From Desulfobulbaceae bacterium (GTDB lineage Bacteria; Bacteroidota; Ignavibacteria; Kapaibacteriales; UBA2268): 64,000 bases of DNA. The notes under the pieces are model-generated. The model did not search any database. It saw only the letters and a program-made list of their open reading frames with translations, and was not told the origin of the DNA. The position numbers and the translations under genes are program-made. Location of the stretch: NCBI GenBank assembly GCA_018335795.1, contig JAGXRP010000034.1, forward strand, positions 1 through 64,000, in the 5' to 3' direction. Numbering within the stretch: the first letter of the stretch is position 1; each line of letters opens with the position of its first letter. Of the stretch, positions 36,001-44,226 are shown one piece after another.

Positions 36001-37515
36001 ACTGCAGGAAGCGAACAAATCATAAAAGTAAGCTCAGCATTGACTAACCCGACACTCAATCGCGGTGGTGACCCAACAAGAGCTATCAATGCACTCTGGA
36101 CAGTTACTCCGGAAGGAACTGCACCAAGCGATGATTTAGCAATTGAATTCGGTTGGGGTGCAAACCAAAATAATGGTTTAGCAGTTGGAGCAACAACTTC
36201 ATTCCCTGCAAAGTGGAACTCTACTTCTTGGGCTGATTACAGAAGTAATTACGGAACAGTAGCATCAGCAAATTTTGTTGCAGCTTCTGAATTAACACCA
36301 ACTGGTGGTGTCTTCCCGGTAGCTTCTTCTGATCTATCAGGTCAATGGGCTGTATTCGTAGCAACAGCCGCTACTGACGTTGCTAAAGATGCAGCTATAT
36401 CAACAAGCGATTACAAATTGGCAATAACAAATGTTAGCGCTAACCCGGCAGAAGGTGGATTTCCATTCGCAATGACTGTTCAATTGCAAGACCAATACGG
36501 TAACCCAACAGTTGTACCGGCTGATGGTCCTTATACAGTTACATTTTCTAATTTAATCGGTACAGCTGCTTCATTACCTTCAGGTGTGATTTTAGTTGGT
36601 CAAAGCAGTGCTACAGTTAATGGTTTCTCATATGCTGCTAACAGCACAGGCAATCAAATTTTAGCTACCGTAACTGCTCCTGCAGCTCCTCCTCGTACAA
36701 TTGACCCAATTCTTCCTGCTACAAGCCCTGTCATTAACGTCCTTGGTGGATTGCCTGGTGAGCAAGTAAGTGCTTTAACTTTTGCAAACACAACATCAAC
36801 AAGTACAAGCTTATCTTTTACTTTGACTTCTGGTGATAATGCTGTAATATTAATTAAAGCCGGTACCGCAATCACAGAAGCGGACTTCCCGGTTGATGGA
36901 ACAACATATTATGCAAGCAACAATTTCGGACAAGGCTCCACAATTGGTGATGCAGTTGTTGTTTACAAAGGATTAGCAGCTGGTACTCCGATTACTGTTA
37001 ACGGCTTAGTTCCAGGGACATATTATGTTCGTGGCTTTGCTTACGTAGGCGCCCCAGGTGCAGAGAAATATATTAAATTCTCAGCAGCTAACAATCCTCG
37101 TTCTTTAACAGTTAGTGGTGGAATTGATGATGACTTAGTATTTGGTCCAAATAATACTCGCGAAACAGCAAAACCGATTGGTACAAATACTCCGGTTCAA
37201 GGTACTATTAAAACAGCTACTGATGTAGATTGGTTTAGCTTCGCAATTACAAATAGTTCTTCAAACCTAAGGTCACTTTTGACTTTAACAGGTATTACAG
37301 GTAACTACAACATGGAACTTTACAATTCAGATAATCGTAGAATACGCAGAGGAACACGCGTCGGCAACAATAATGAGGCTCAAGTAATTAACGACTTACC
37401 TCCGGGAACTTATACCGTGAAAATTTTTGGCATAAACGGTGCTTTCAGTTCAACCAATGCTTATACCTTGAAACTCACCACAAAAGGTGAAGAAATATTC
37501 AGTGTTACTCCGTAA
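33073..37515 (+). CDS. giant secreted Thr/Ala-rich beta-repeat protein with C-terminal PPC-like domain
   Basis: A 1480-residue protein with a signal peptide (about 1-29, ending NAWAAA). A first module reads SATASGNWNTGATWVGGVVP, then DDDVTIGAFTV, typical of surface beta-helix proteins in this phylum. From about 80 to 950 it consists of diverged repeats of short beta strands (TGDFTKIG, GTVTFAN, LTVNGDL). A region with GDGSAVTFRPIALQFE follows, then Ig-like domains (about 1110-1250) and a C-terminal domain (about 1355-1475: ETAKPIGTNTPVQGTIKTA, DVDWFSFAI, NDLPPGTYTVKIFG) that matches the bacterial pre-peptidase C-terminal fold. No T9SS tail is seen; it ends at TTKGEEIFSVTP. It is probably a cell-surface or matrix protein. 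It lies 112 bp upstream of a T9SS-tailed giant on the same strand. Confidence 0.8.
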   Translation: MYLKKTMMRVSLILAFISFFAIGQNAWAAAISATASGNWNTGATWVGGVVPGPDDDVTIGAFTVTLDVNAEIQSLTLSAATSILRPADQATAVTLTVGGNITFGNAAAEVRVANNLGRMNLTINDASTITLLSNATGTVGLNVNNFTIQNAAVTYAGDFAMRVTGAMALTGTSSFTPAIVTEGTLTFAGGAAQTISVSDDSYCEFVNLNTAVASTAVTTTSDFTVREVITIAASTSLTASAGVATFNPSGASVLWTNGATLSLYDVLINTGTAAATPATNATITGDFTKIGGNNFAPTAGTVTFANTNPGGKNLQMVGGTNSFLNLAIASGATLTNTSDLSIGDPGLLTTAASITVLGTGSFIAQAGTITIISNAATIVNSATGTLTFNNLVNSATGIATGTASSFKITGNFTNASAGVFIATAGTITFENNIQKTITNTDDDETELMFWGLTIGTNSDVTSGDIFNIQSNLTLLAGSELTVTGGAGVETHFDVAGSLTITAASDANLEFSDVIIGATAATTVNTASSFTVNGTAFTLTDTGADFFNATGGTVTFTAACVLTAGTDGDLIFNNVLVDGAAVTDAAGDFVQIRGNLTINNSGASYTSGAASTVTFIGTTNSIISGDTDQDPVATFDVLVLNKTGATGSNLVQLSNNIEIANTATSTITLTDGYLNIGSTTLTVGANVLPTSTPGTSGINGGTGTYIVSTGHIATGLTDNLFTVSSVPTLFNLDVLVAHTLGAGDLTVNGDLDITAGVAFTIPAAQTLTLHGDFDNSGNGTVVGANGATSEWVFTGSGTANELEDATFGALMPSLTFLRGETLSGNLTLDAANILTINTSVSNVDIGANTLTFNNTSVLNLVSGSIKADAGSVVFGTHTSQTTIPANVFTNNIVNNLTIAAATTLGGDLTVNGTLAGLFQITTNNNTMTFGPSAVLPVYVAATHIVGNLRRTVTNTATVFPVGDGSAVTFRPIALQFETAGSEQIIKVSSALTNPTLNRGGDPTRAINALWTVTPEGTAPSDDLAIEFGWGANQNNGLAVGATTSFPAKWNSTSWADYRSNYGTVASANFVAASELTPTGGVFPVASSDLSGQWAVFVATAATDVAKDAAISTSDYKLAITNVSANPAEGGFPFAMTVQLQDQYGNPTVVPADGPYTVTFSNLIGTAASLPSGVILVGQSSATVNGFSYAANSTGNQILATVTAPAAPPRTIDPILPATSPVINVLGGLPGEQVSALTFANTTSTSTSLSFTLTSGDNAVILIKAGTAITEADFPVDGTTYYASNNFGQGSTIGDAVVVYKGLAAGTPITVNGLVPGTYYVRGFAYVGAPGAEKYIKFSAANNPRSLTVSGGIDDDLVFGPNNTRETAKPIGTNTPVQGTIKTATDVDWFSFAITNSSSNLRSLLTLTGITGNYNMELYNSDNRRIRRGTRVGNNNEAQVINDLPPGTYTVKIFGINGAFSSTNAYTLKLTTKGEEIFSVTP

Positions 37516-37627
37516 TCTATTCGTTTTTTGTATTGTTCTTTGTAAAAAGTGTTAATGGGAATTAAGTTTTTGGCATTAACATAATAATTTAAAAAATGAT
37601 TTTATTAATAAATTAAGGATTTTAAAT

Positions 37628-40600
37628 ATGTATCAATTACTTAGATATGCTGTAAGTAAAGTGATTCCCAAGTGTTTGGGAGGACTCTTGGTGGCGATGA
37701 TTATGCTTGCCGCCGCTACGGAATTGACAGCACAGGATTACGAGTTTACTCTGAATCAACGTCGTATGGGTAACCAAATCGGTGTTGAAATATGGGTGAA
37801 ATCTGCTAATTCAAGTGTCGCAAATTTGGGCGATATGTCAATTTCGGTATTGTATAACAACCTATTTCTGCTACCCGCTACTTTAAGTGGAACAAATCCT
37901 TCGAGTACTACGGACTCAATTCATTATGATATGGATTTGGCTAACCCTTATATTACAATTACATCACCTTATGCAAATGCTCTATACGGATTCGACAATT
38001 TAGCAGGTCAAGCTGCTGACGGTAATAACGGTTCAGGGCACATCTATGTTTTCCAACTTGATGTGAAAACTGTTCCTGGTTCACCGGCTGGTTTCCAACC
38101 TGCAACTACTGATAGAGGAACATTTATTGGTATGTTGAAATTTAATATTATCAATCATGCAAATATTTTCGAAAATACTTTGACAGGTATTGCATTCAAC
38201 CAAAATTCTTGGTTGGCTGCATTGGCTATTACCGATATTAACGGTAATAATCAAACTGCCAATTCAACATTTACAAACCAAGGTAACTTTACAGTTCGTG
38301 GCGTCACATTGTTGAACCCGAATTATCCTAATCAAGCTGTAAATCGCTATCCAGATGCCGGTTACCCGATATTGGGCGGAAATTTAGGCTATCCGATTTA
38401 TTTCGAACGTTCAGGTTTGGATAATCCTGCTCCTACAAATTATGGTAATAACAAATTTGCATACCAATTATCATATTCATTAGATAATGGTTCAAATTAT
38501 ACGGAATTTGGTAGAGTAGCAGAACATAATGCTTTAGTAGTCGCAAATGACAATTATTATGCATCGGGTGAAATTGATGCAATTGGTCAAATGTATATTA
38601 CACAACCTGATGGTACTATTCTTACTTCCGGTTACGGTGGTATTTTACGTACAGTTTGGGGAGCTAACGAAAACTTTCAATATCGTTCAGAACAAGCAAT
38701 GATGCGTATTCGGCAAATTGCTATGACAGGTACAGGTGCTGACATCACTTTAAGAAGTGCATTGTCTCTTGATTCTCTCACTCGTTGGGATGTTAGTAAT
38801 AATGCATTCGTTTTGGGTCGTTTGTTCTTCGTTCAATTAGACGGAACAAGCGGTTATTTCAAAACTGCACGTACTTTCAGCAATGCAACTCGCGTTACAG
38901 TCGAAGCATGGGTTAACCTTAATTCAATTCAAGCCGGTGGTTCACCTGCTGTAGTAGCTTCATCTGCGGGAAGTGTTTCTCCTGAAGAAGGTGCATGGAT
39001 GCTATACCTACATGATGGTATGTATCCGGCTTTCAGAGCTCGTGAAATCGAAGGCAGAGGTACTGATGGCTATATCGGTACAGTTATCTCAGCTGACCCA
39101 CTTGCAGTTACAAGTGACGCATTCCCATTAGCTACTGCTCATGCTTCCAATTGGGTGCATCTTGCAGGTGTTGTCGAAGATAACAAAGTTAGGCTTTATG
39201 TCAATGGTGAAGAAGTTGGTCGTTATACTAATACTAATGCTGTAAATATCAGAATGTTGACAACGAATCATCCGATTTGGGTCGGCGTTAATCCTAATTT
39301 AGGTATTGAAGCAAATGATTATTTACACGCAGGTATCAAAGAAGTTAAGGTTTGGCGTAATGCGCTCAGCCAAGAACAAATTCGTACCCATGCATCCGGC
39401 GTTTATATGCCAACTGATACTACTGTGGGCGATGAAAGAACTACTTTAGAGTTATATTATCCTCTTCAAGGTTCTCGTTCAGACCGTGCAAACGCGTTCT
39501 ACTTCCAAAATAGTATCACAGAATTTAATTTTTACAATAGTGCATCTCCAATGGCTTCAATGGTTAATGAATTGATTAACTATCGCCCTGACCGCTCGCA
39601 CATCAGATTGACTTCGCCAATTGGTGGCGAAGGTGTCAGTAACTTAATGGACAGAACTTTTGATGTTCGTTGGGTGGCTTACGGATTAGGCAGTATCGCT
39701 CCCGGTTCGGAAGATTTATTGGTACAAGTTAGTCGTGATGGTGGTTTGACTTGGTTCGATGCTATTGACAATGATTCACCGGCTATGCCGTTGGATATAG
39801 TTGAAGTTGAAGCCGGAAAAGCAACTTGGGAACCATACAATAATGCTACATTCACAGGTCAAGATGATGACTTACAAGGCGTTATAGACTTGGCAGGTAA
39901 TTACTCGAAGAGAGTTAAATTACGTATAAGTGGTACTGAAGACCGTAATCAAAATGATATTTATGACGAATCAGGCTTGTTTACAGTTGCTCCGAATTTT
40001 GCATTTACCAATTTGGGAACTGCGAAAGTGAGAGTACCTAATAACACTACATTAAATTTGACTAACTCAAATTATATGCTCGAAGCATGGATTCGCCCAT
40101 TCAGATTCCCAACTGCACAAGAGGGTTCTTTCCCGATTGTAAGTAAAAAATCTGATGATGGCAACAATTTAGATTATGCTTTGAGATTATTGCCAACAGG
40201 GCAATTGCAACTTGAATTATCATCTACTACAGGTAACGCTTCAAGAATTGCAACTTCAAGCGCACATCCTGATTCATTGATTACAATTCCAAATGTAGTC
40301 GAATACGACACAGCTTGGACTCATGTCGCAGTTTATGTTCAGTTAGGTGGAACAAGCTCGGTAATATTCTATATTGATGGTACTCCACAATGGACAGGTG
40401 ACCTTACTGACCAATTAGGAAACGATATCACTGTAAATGTACTCAGTTCTAATCCTGCGTTTTTAGGATACGAACCTACAGGCGTTACTTCGGGAAATAC
40501 ATTTATTGGTGATATTAAAGAAATCAGATTCTGGAATGGATATCCGGGCGGACAAAATGATGCCGGAAATGCTCCAAATTCAAATTTAACTAAATTCATC

Positions 40601-43600
40601 CAAGGTGCATTGACTGTAAGAGCTGATGAACTTGGTACTTTTGCAGGCAATGACTATGCTCAAAACTTAGTAGCTGCTTATATTTTGAATGGCGGAAGTT
40701 TTGTGAACAATGGTATCATGCGTACTGTTGCAGCTTATCCGTCAAATGCCGATATTAATGCTAATATTAGCGGAAGCGGTTATTATTATACTGCGACTAA
40801 ACCTTATTTGAAAGTTGTCACTCCTACTTACAAGCAAAGAGTTCAAAATTCTTCGGAAAATTTGAAAGTTCGTTGGGTTGGATTTGATTACAACAGAAAC
40901 AATCTTGTTACATTCAGAACAGGTGCTGGTGGTGCTAACGAAGCTGACCTCGAATATTCAATCGAAGGTGGCGGCGGTGTCATTATCCAACATTATCAGT
41001 TCGTGGCAAGTGAAGCTTACAATCCGATTTACACAAACGCTATGTCAATACCTGTAAATCAAAATACGTACGAGTTCCCGGGGACTACTAACAAATCTCA
41101 ATATGCTTCTGTATTAAATGTAAGCGTTGCTGACCCTGATTTGAATAATGATGAAACATTCGATGACCAAGGTCCGATTGCTGCAGCTAACACTAATGCT
41201 AGATTGAGATTGACTGGTAGAAGTACTATAAATGGCTACATGGTAGAATACATCAATGGTGCTGCCGGAACTGACGGTTATATGCCCACACTCAGACCAG
41301 AAAGTGCATTATTCACTATAACACCACAAAGCAACTTCACAATTAGAACCTTACTCGAAGGCTATCATGATGGTATAACAAACGGTATATTATCAAATTT
41401 GGGTACAACTGCTTGGGATATGAATGATAATGGTTTGCAAATTGATTTATTCCAAAATAATTCAAATTCACCCGGCGTTCATGTTGCTTCAGCTTTTTCC
41501 GAAAATGCTTATCTTAACAATACTACTGCATTTTCTACTGCAAACAGAAATGCCGGAAACAACACATTTGCAAATGTTCCATTTGTATTTGATGAATTAC
41601 TTGACGGACGTTATTTTGTTAAAGTTAGCCATATCAACCACTTATCTGTTATGTCAAGATTTGCCGCTCCTTTTGCATTCTCAGGCGATGATAACACAAC
41701 TTGGGATGTAGAATCTGGTTGGGATTTCCAAAATTGGGATGGTACTTCAGGCAATGAACTAAGTTCGGCTGATGCTGCAACAAATCCTCCGACAATTGGT
41801 ACTGCTTATACTGCTCGTGGTAACTCTGAAACTGATATAAACATAAGTGCTTATGCTACTACAGCTTTAATCTTCAACGAAGGACAAGGCGGTGGAAGTG
41901 CAGCATTGAACTCTTTAGCTGCTATGGTCGGTGGTGACGTATATCGCGATGGTCGAATCAACGCGCTTGACCGTGCAAAAGTAGTTGCAGATAATGGTTT
42001 GGCTGTTGTAGCTTCAGACGTAACCGGTAACGGTGCCGTTAACGCTGCTGACAGACAAATCGTATATCGTAACAACGGTAAGGAAGAAGACCCATCAATG
42101 CCTGTGCCTGCTGATTTGCCGGGTTCAGTCAAAACTGACGAAATGGACATACATACTGCTATTATTGCAGGCAATACCATGAATTTCAGCGATTTAGCAC
42201 AAATGTTTGTTGATTCGGAAAAGAATCCTTCGACAAGCAAGCAAATGAATTCAAACTTTGTAAGCAAAGATGAAAACATATTCTTGTCAGGTGCTATCAG
42301 TTACGACATCACAGCATTGCCGAAACTCAACAATCAATATGTTGATATAGCAATTTATGCTAAAAACACAGGTGGTGACTTTGGTCTGGGTAACTCTACT
42401 TTGGGTGTTAAATTCGAGAATTCTAAATTGAAATTCCTCGAACTTATCAATACTGAAAACGTAATTTATAATGACAGACAAGACTTGGGTTATTTCCCAA
42501 CTTTCTCTTCACCATCGTTGACAGCTAAAAACCCGATTGCCGATGTTCGTTGTTTGGATATCAACTTTGATAATTACAAACCAGCTAACAAACCGGGTCT
42601 TGGTTTACCAAAATCAGATACTTACTTAGGTACTTTGAGATTCCAAAGATTAAGCATGAATGATTCATACTTCTTCGATTGGCACAACATTACAGTTGTC
42701 TTTACAGTTGACGGAAGAGAAGTAACCGCAGAAGGTAATTTCAAACCAATTCTTCCGATTTTGATAGACAAACCTGTTACTTTATTATACCCGAATGGTG
42801 GTGAAAACTTGGCAGCAGGTCGTCCATATGTTATTACTTGGACTGAACCTACGTTCACAGTACCTGTTCATGTTGATTTTTCAGCCAACAATGGCACAAC
42901 ATGGTCAAGAGTTACTGCGTCGCCGATAAGCCTTGCTAAAACTTCATATAATTGGTTGACTCCAAAAATTAACTCAGACAAATGCTTGATTTCACTTGTA
43001 AATGCCGAAACCGGCTCTGTAATTGACAGAAGTGATGCAGTATTCACATTGGCTACTGCTCCTGCTATCATTACTCGCCCTGCTTCAACTGATGCAGTTT
43101 ACAAAGGTGGCACAAATGACTTCATCCGTTGGGAAATTGAAGATAACGTCAAAGTTAAATTTGAATTCTCTGAAAACGGTACAAGCAATTGGGTAGCTGT
43201 TACTCCGGTTGTCAATTCCAAAAACCAACAAGCACCTTGGATTTTACCGATGGTAAATACAAAACGTGCTGTTGTACGTATGGTTGACGCCGAATCGGGT
43301 GAAGTACTTGCTACATCGCAACAATTCAGAATACTTACAGGTTCGGTGACTATCACTAGCCCACGCGGCGGTGAAAAACTCCAAGCCGGTGTTATGAAGC
43401 CGGTTAGATGGGTTTACGACAATGTTAACCAATTTGACTTACAATTAAGTTTAGACGGTGGAAACACTTGGAGCTTCATTGGCAATGACGTCAAAGCTAT
43501 TGCTAAGATGCTCGAATGGATTGCTCCGAATGTAAATACTAAGATTGCTCACATTAGAGCGATTTATAATGGTGACGGCGACCTCGAATATAGCAGAACA

Positions 43601-43915
43601 CCTGCATTCGAAATCATGGGTGCTACAGACGTTGATAATGCCTCAAATTATGGCTTGTCAATCTCTACAATCACTCCGAATCCATTTAACTCACAATCTT
43701 ATGTAACATTTACAATTGCTAACGACATGAACGTTTCCGTCGAACTTTATAATGCCGCAGGCATGAAAGTTATGACTGTGATAAACAACGAATACTTAAT
43801 CAAAGGTACAAACGTAGCCGTCATAGATGGCGAAGGTTTGACTTCCGGTATGTACTTCGTCAGAATCAACGCAAACGGTCTTAGCGTAGTACGCGAAATG
43901 GTTTACATCAAATAA
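37628..43915 (+). CDS. giant T9SS-secreted surface protein with LamG, dockerin-like and cohesin-like modules
   Basis: A 2095-residue protein. Residues 1-35 hold a signal peptide ending LTAQ. Residues 36-230 look cohesin-like (YEFTLNQRRMGNQIGVEIWV ... GTFIGMLKF). Two LamG/concanavalin-like domains follow (about 420-610, ATRVTVEAWVNL; about 815-980, NYMLEAWIRPF). Five copies of a 'PxGGE...W' module appear near residues 657, 1060, 1717, 1814 and 1908 (for example LTSPIGGEGVS, LLYPNGGENLAAGRPYVITW and ITSPRGGEKLQAG). A dockerin-like pair of EF-hand motifs (GGDVYRDGRINALDRAKVV, then SDVTGNGAVNAADRQIVY) lies near 1436-1485, and a second cohesin-like domain at about 1550-1700. The end is a T9SS type A tail (TPNPFNSQSYVTFTI ... 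GMYFVRINANGLSVVREMVY). It is likely surface-exposed. Confidence 0.88.
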   Translation: MYQLLRYAVSKVIPKCLGGLLVAMIMLAAATELTAQDYEFTLNQRRMGNQIGVEIWVKSANSSVANLGDMSISVLYNNLFLLPATLSGTNPSSTTDSIHYDMDLANPYITITSPYANALYGFDNLAGQAADGNNGSGHIYVFQLDVKTVPGSPAGFQPATTDRGTFIGMLKFNIINHANIFENTLTGIAFNQNSWLAALAITDINGNNQTANSTFTNQGNFTVRGVTLLNPNYPNQAVNRYPDAGYPILGGNLGYPIYFERSGLDNPAPTNYGNNKFAYQLSYSLDNGSNYTEFGRVAEHNALVVANDNYYASGEIDAIGQMYITQPDGTILTSGYGGILRTVWGANENFQYRSEQAMMRIRQIAMTGTGADITLRSALSLDSLTRWDVSNNAFVLGRLFFVQLDGTSGYFKTARTFSNATRVTVEAWVNLNSIQAGGSPAVVASSAGSVSPEEGAWMLYLHDGMYPAFRAREIEGRGTDGYIGTVISADPLAVTSDAFPLATAHASNWVHLAGVVEDNKVRLYVNGEEVGRYTNTNAVNIRMLTTNHPIWVGVNPNLGIEANDYLHAGIKEVKVWRNALSQEQIRTHASGVYMPTDTTVGDERTTLELYYPLQGSRSDRANAFYFQNSITEFNFYNSASPMASMVNELINYRPDRSHIRLTSPIGGEGVSNLMDRTFDVRWVAYGLGSIAPGSEDLLVQVSRDGGLTWFDAIDNDSPAMPLDIVEVEAGKATWEPYNNATFTGQDDDLQGVIDLAGNYSKRVKLRISGTEDRNQNDIYDESGLFTVAPNFAFTNLGTAKVRVPNNTTLNLTNSNYMLEAWIRPFRFPTAQEGSFPIVSKKSDDGNNLDYALRLLPTGQLQLELSSTTGNASRIATSSAHPDSLITIPNVVEYDTAWTHVAVYVQLGGTSSVIFYIDGTPQWTGDLTDQLGNDITVNVLSSNPAFLGYEPTGVTSGNTFIGDIKEIRFWNGYPGGQNDAGNAPNSNLTKFIQGALTVRADELGTFAGNDYAQNLVAAYILNGGSFVNNGIMRTVAAYPSNADINANISGSGYYYTATKPYLKVVTPTYKQRVQNSSENLKVRWVGFDYNRNNLVTFRTGAGGANEADLEYSIEGGGGVIIQHYQFVASEAYNPIYTNAMSIPVNQNTYEFPGTTNKSQYASVLNVSVADPDLNNDETFDDQGPIAAANTNARLRLTGRSTINGYMVEYINGAAGTDGYMPTLRPESALFTITPQSNFTIRTLLEGYHDGITNGILSNLGTTAWDMNDNGLQIDLFQNNSNSPGVHVASAFSENAYLNNTTAFSTANRNAGNNTFANVPFVFDELLDGRYFVKVSHINHLSVMSRFAAPFAFSGDDNTTWDVESGWDFQNWDGTSGNELSSADAATNPPTIGTAYTARGNSETDINISAYATTALIFNEGQGGGSAALNSLAAMVGGDVYRDGRINALDRAKVVADNGLAVVASDVTGNGAVNAADRQIVYRNNGKEEDPSMPVPADLPGSVKTDEMDIHTAIIAGNTMNFSDLAQMFVDSEKNPSTSKQMNSNFVSKDENIFLSGAISYDITALPKLNNQYVDIAIYAKNTGGDFGLGNSTLGVKFENSKLKFLELINTENVIYNDRQDLGYFPTFSSPSLTAKNPIADVRCLDINFDNYKPANKPGLGLPKSDTYLGTLRFQRLSMNDSYFFDWHNITVVFTVDGREVTAEGNFKPILPILIDKPVTLLYPNGGENLAAGRPYVITWTEPTFTVPVHVDFSANNGTTWSRVTASPISLAKTSYNWLTPKINSDKCLISLVNAETGSVIDRSDAVFTLATAPAIITRPASTDAVYKGGTNDFIRWEIEDNVKVKFEFSENGTSNWVAVTPVVNSKNQQAPWILPMVNTKRAVVRMVDAESGEVLATSQQFRILTGSVTITSPRGGEKLQAGVMKPVRWVYDNVNQFDLQLSLDGGNTWSFIGNDVKAIAKMLEWIAPNVNTKIAHIRAIYNGDGDLEYSRTPAFEIMGATDVDNASNYGLSISTITPNPFNSQSYVTFTIANDMNVSVELYNAAGMKVMTVINNEYLIKGTNVAVIDGEGLTSGMYFVRINANGLSVVREMVYIK

Positions 43916-43936
43916 ACTGTAATTCTCAATATGTAG

Positions 43937-43970
43937 GGACTGCCTCGCAAGGGTAGTCCTTTTTTTTTTT
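43937..43970 (+). terminator. intrinsic terminator after the giant surface-protein gene
   Basis: GGACTGCC and GGTAGTCC pair around TCGCAAG (one G-T pair), followed by a run of eleven T. It lies 22 nt past the stop codon of the 2095-residue protein. Confidence 0.9.
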
Positions 43971-44030
43971 ATGTATATTTCTCGTTCTCTCAGTTGTTAC
44001 ACTTTAAGGATAGACATCTTGTCATTCTTT

Positions 44031-44056
44031 AATCCTGATGGGATTGAATGTTTATA
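44031..44056 (+). repeat. REP-like short hairpin with ATGTTTATAG tail, left of the R-M gene
   Basis: AATCC-TGATG-GGATT forms a small hairpin, followed by GAATGTTTATAG. The shape (short palindrome, then a conserved ATGTTTATA tail) recalls dispersed short repeats I have seen in Bacteroidota-like genomes, and a similar GGG...ATGTTTGTAAA sequence lies on the other side of the restriction gene. The family assignment rests on memory and is uncertain. Confidence 0.4.
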
Positions 44057-44079
44057 GAAAAAGTACACCGGAGATTCCC

Positions 44080-44108
44080 GTCCTGTCAGTTGTTAAAACT
44101 GGCGGGAC
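44080..44108. other. 12-bp stem-loop in the spacer before the R-M gene
   Basis: GTCCTGTCAGTT and AACTGGCGGGAC form a stem with two G-T pairs and a GTTAA loop, followed by A7 and then T5. It may be a terminator remnant, a folded RNA leader or part of a repeat. The rest of the 311-bp spacer 43916-44226 holds only the terminator and the REP-like hairpin. Confidence 0.4.
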
Positions 44109-44226
44109 AAAAAAATTTTTGCAGAGTAAACTGAAAGTGTTAAATTAGCGTAATTATTTTGAAGAAAAAATTATATCAAAATGTGGTAAGCATTTGGTTC
44201 AAATATTGATTTAGAGAAAGTATAAT

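Noticed and set aside
33534-36875. Several long minus-strand frames opposite the giant surface gene
   Set aside because: They are hydrophobic Val/Ala/Pro-rich mirror frames caused by the biased Thr/Ala codons of the real gene; no ribosome sites.
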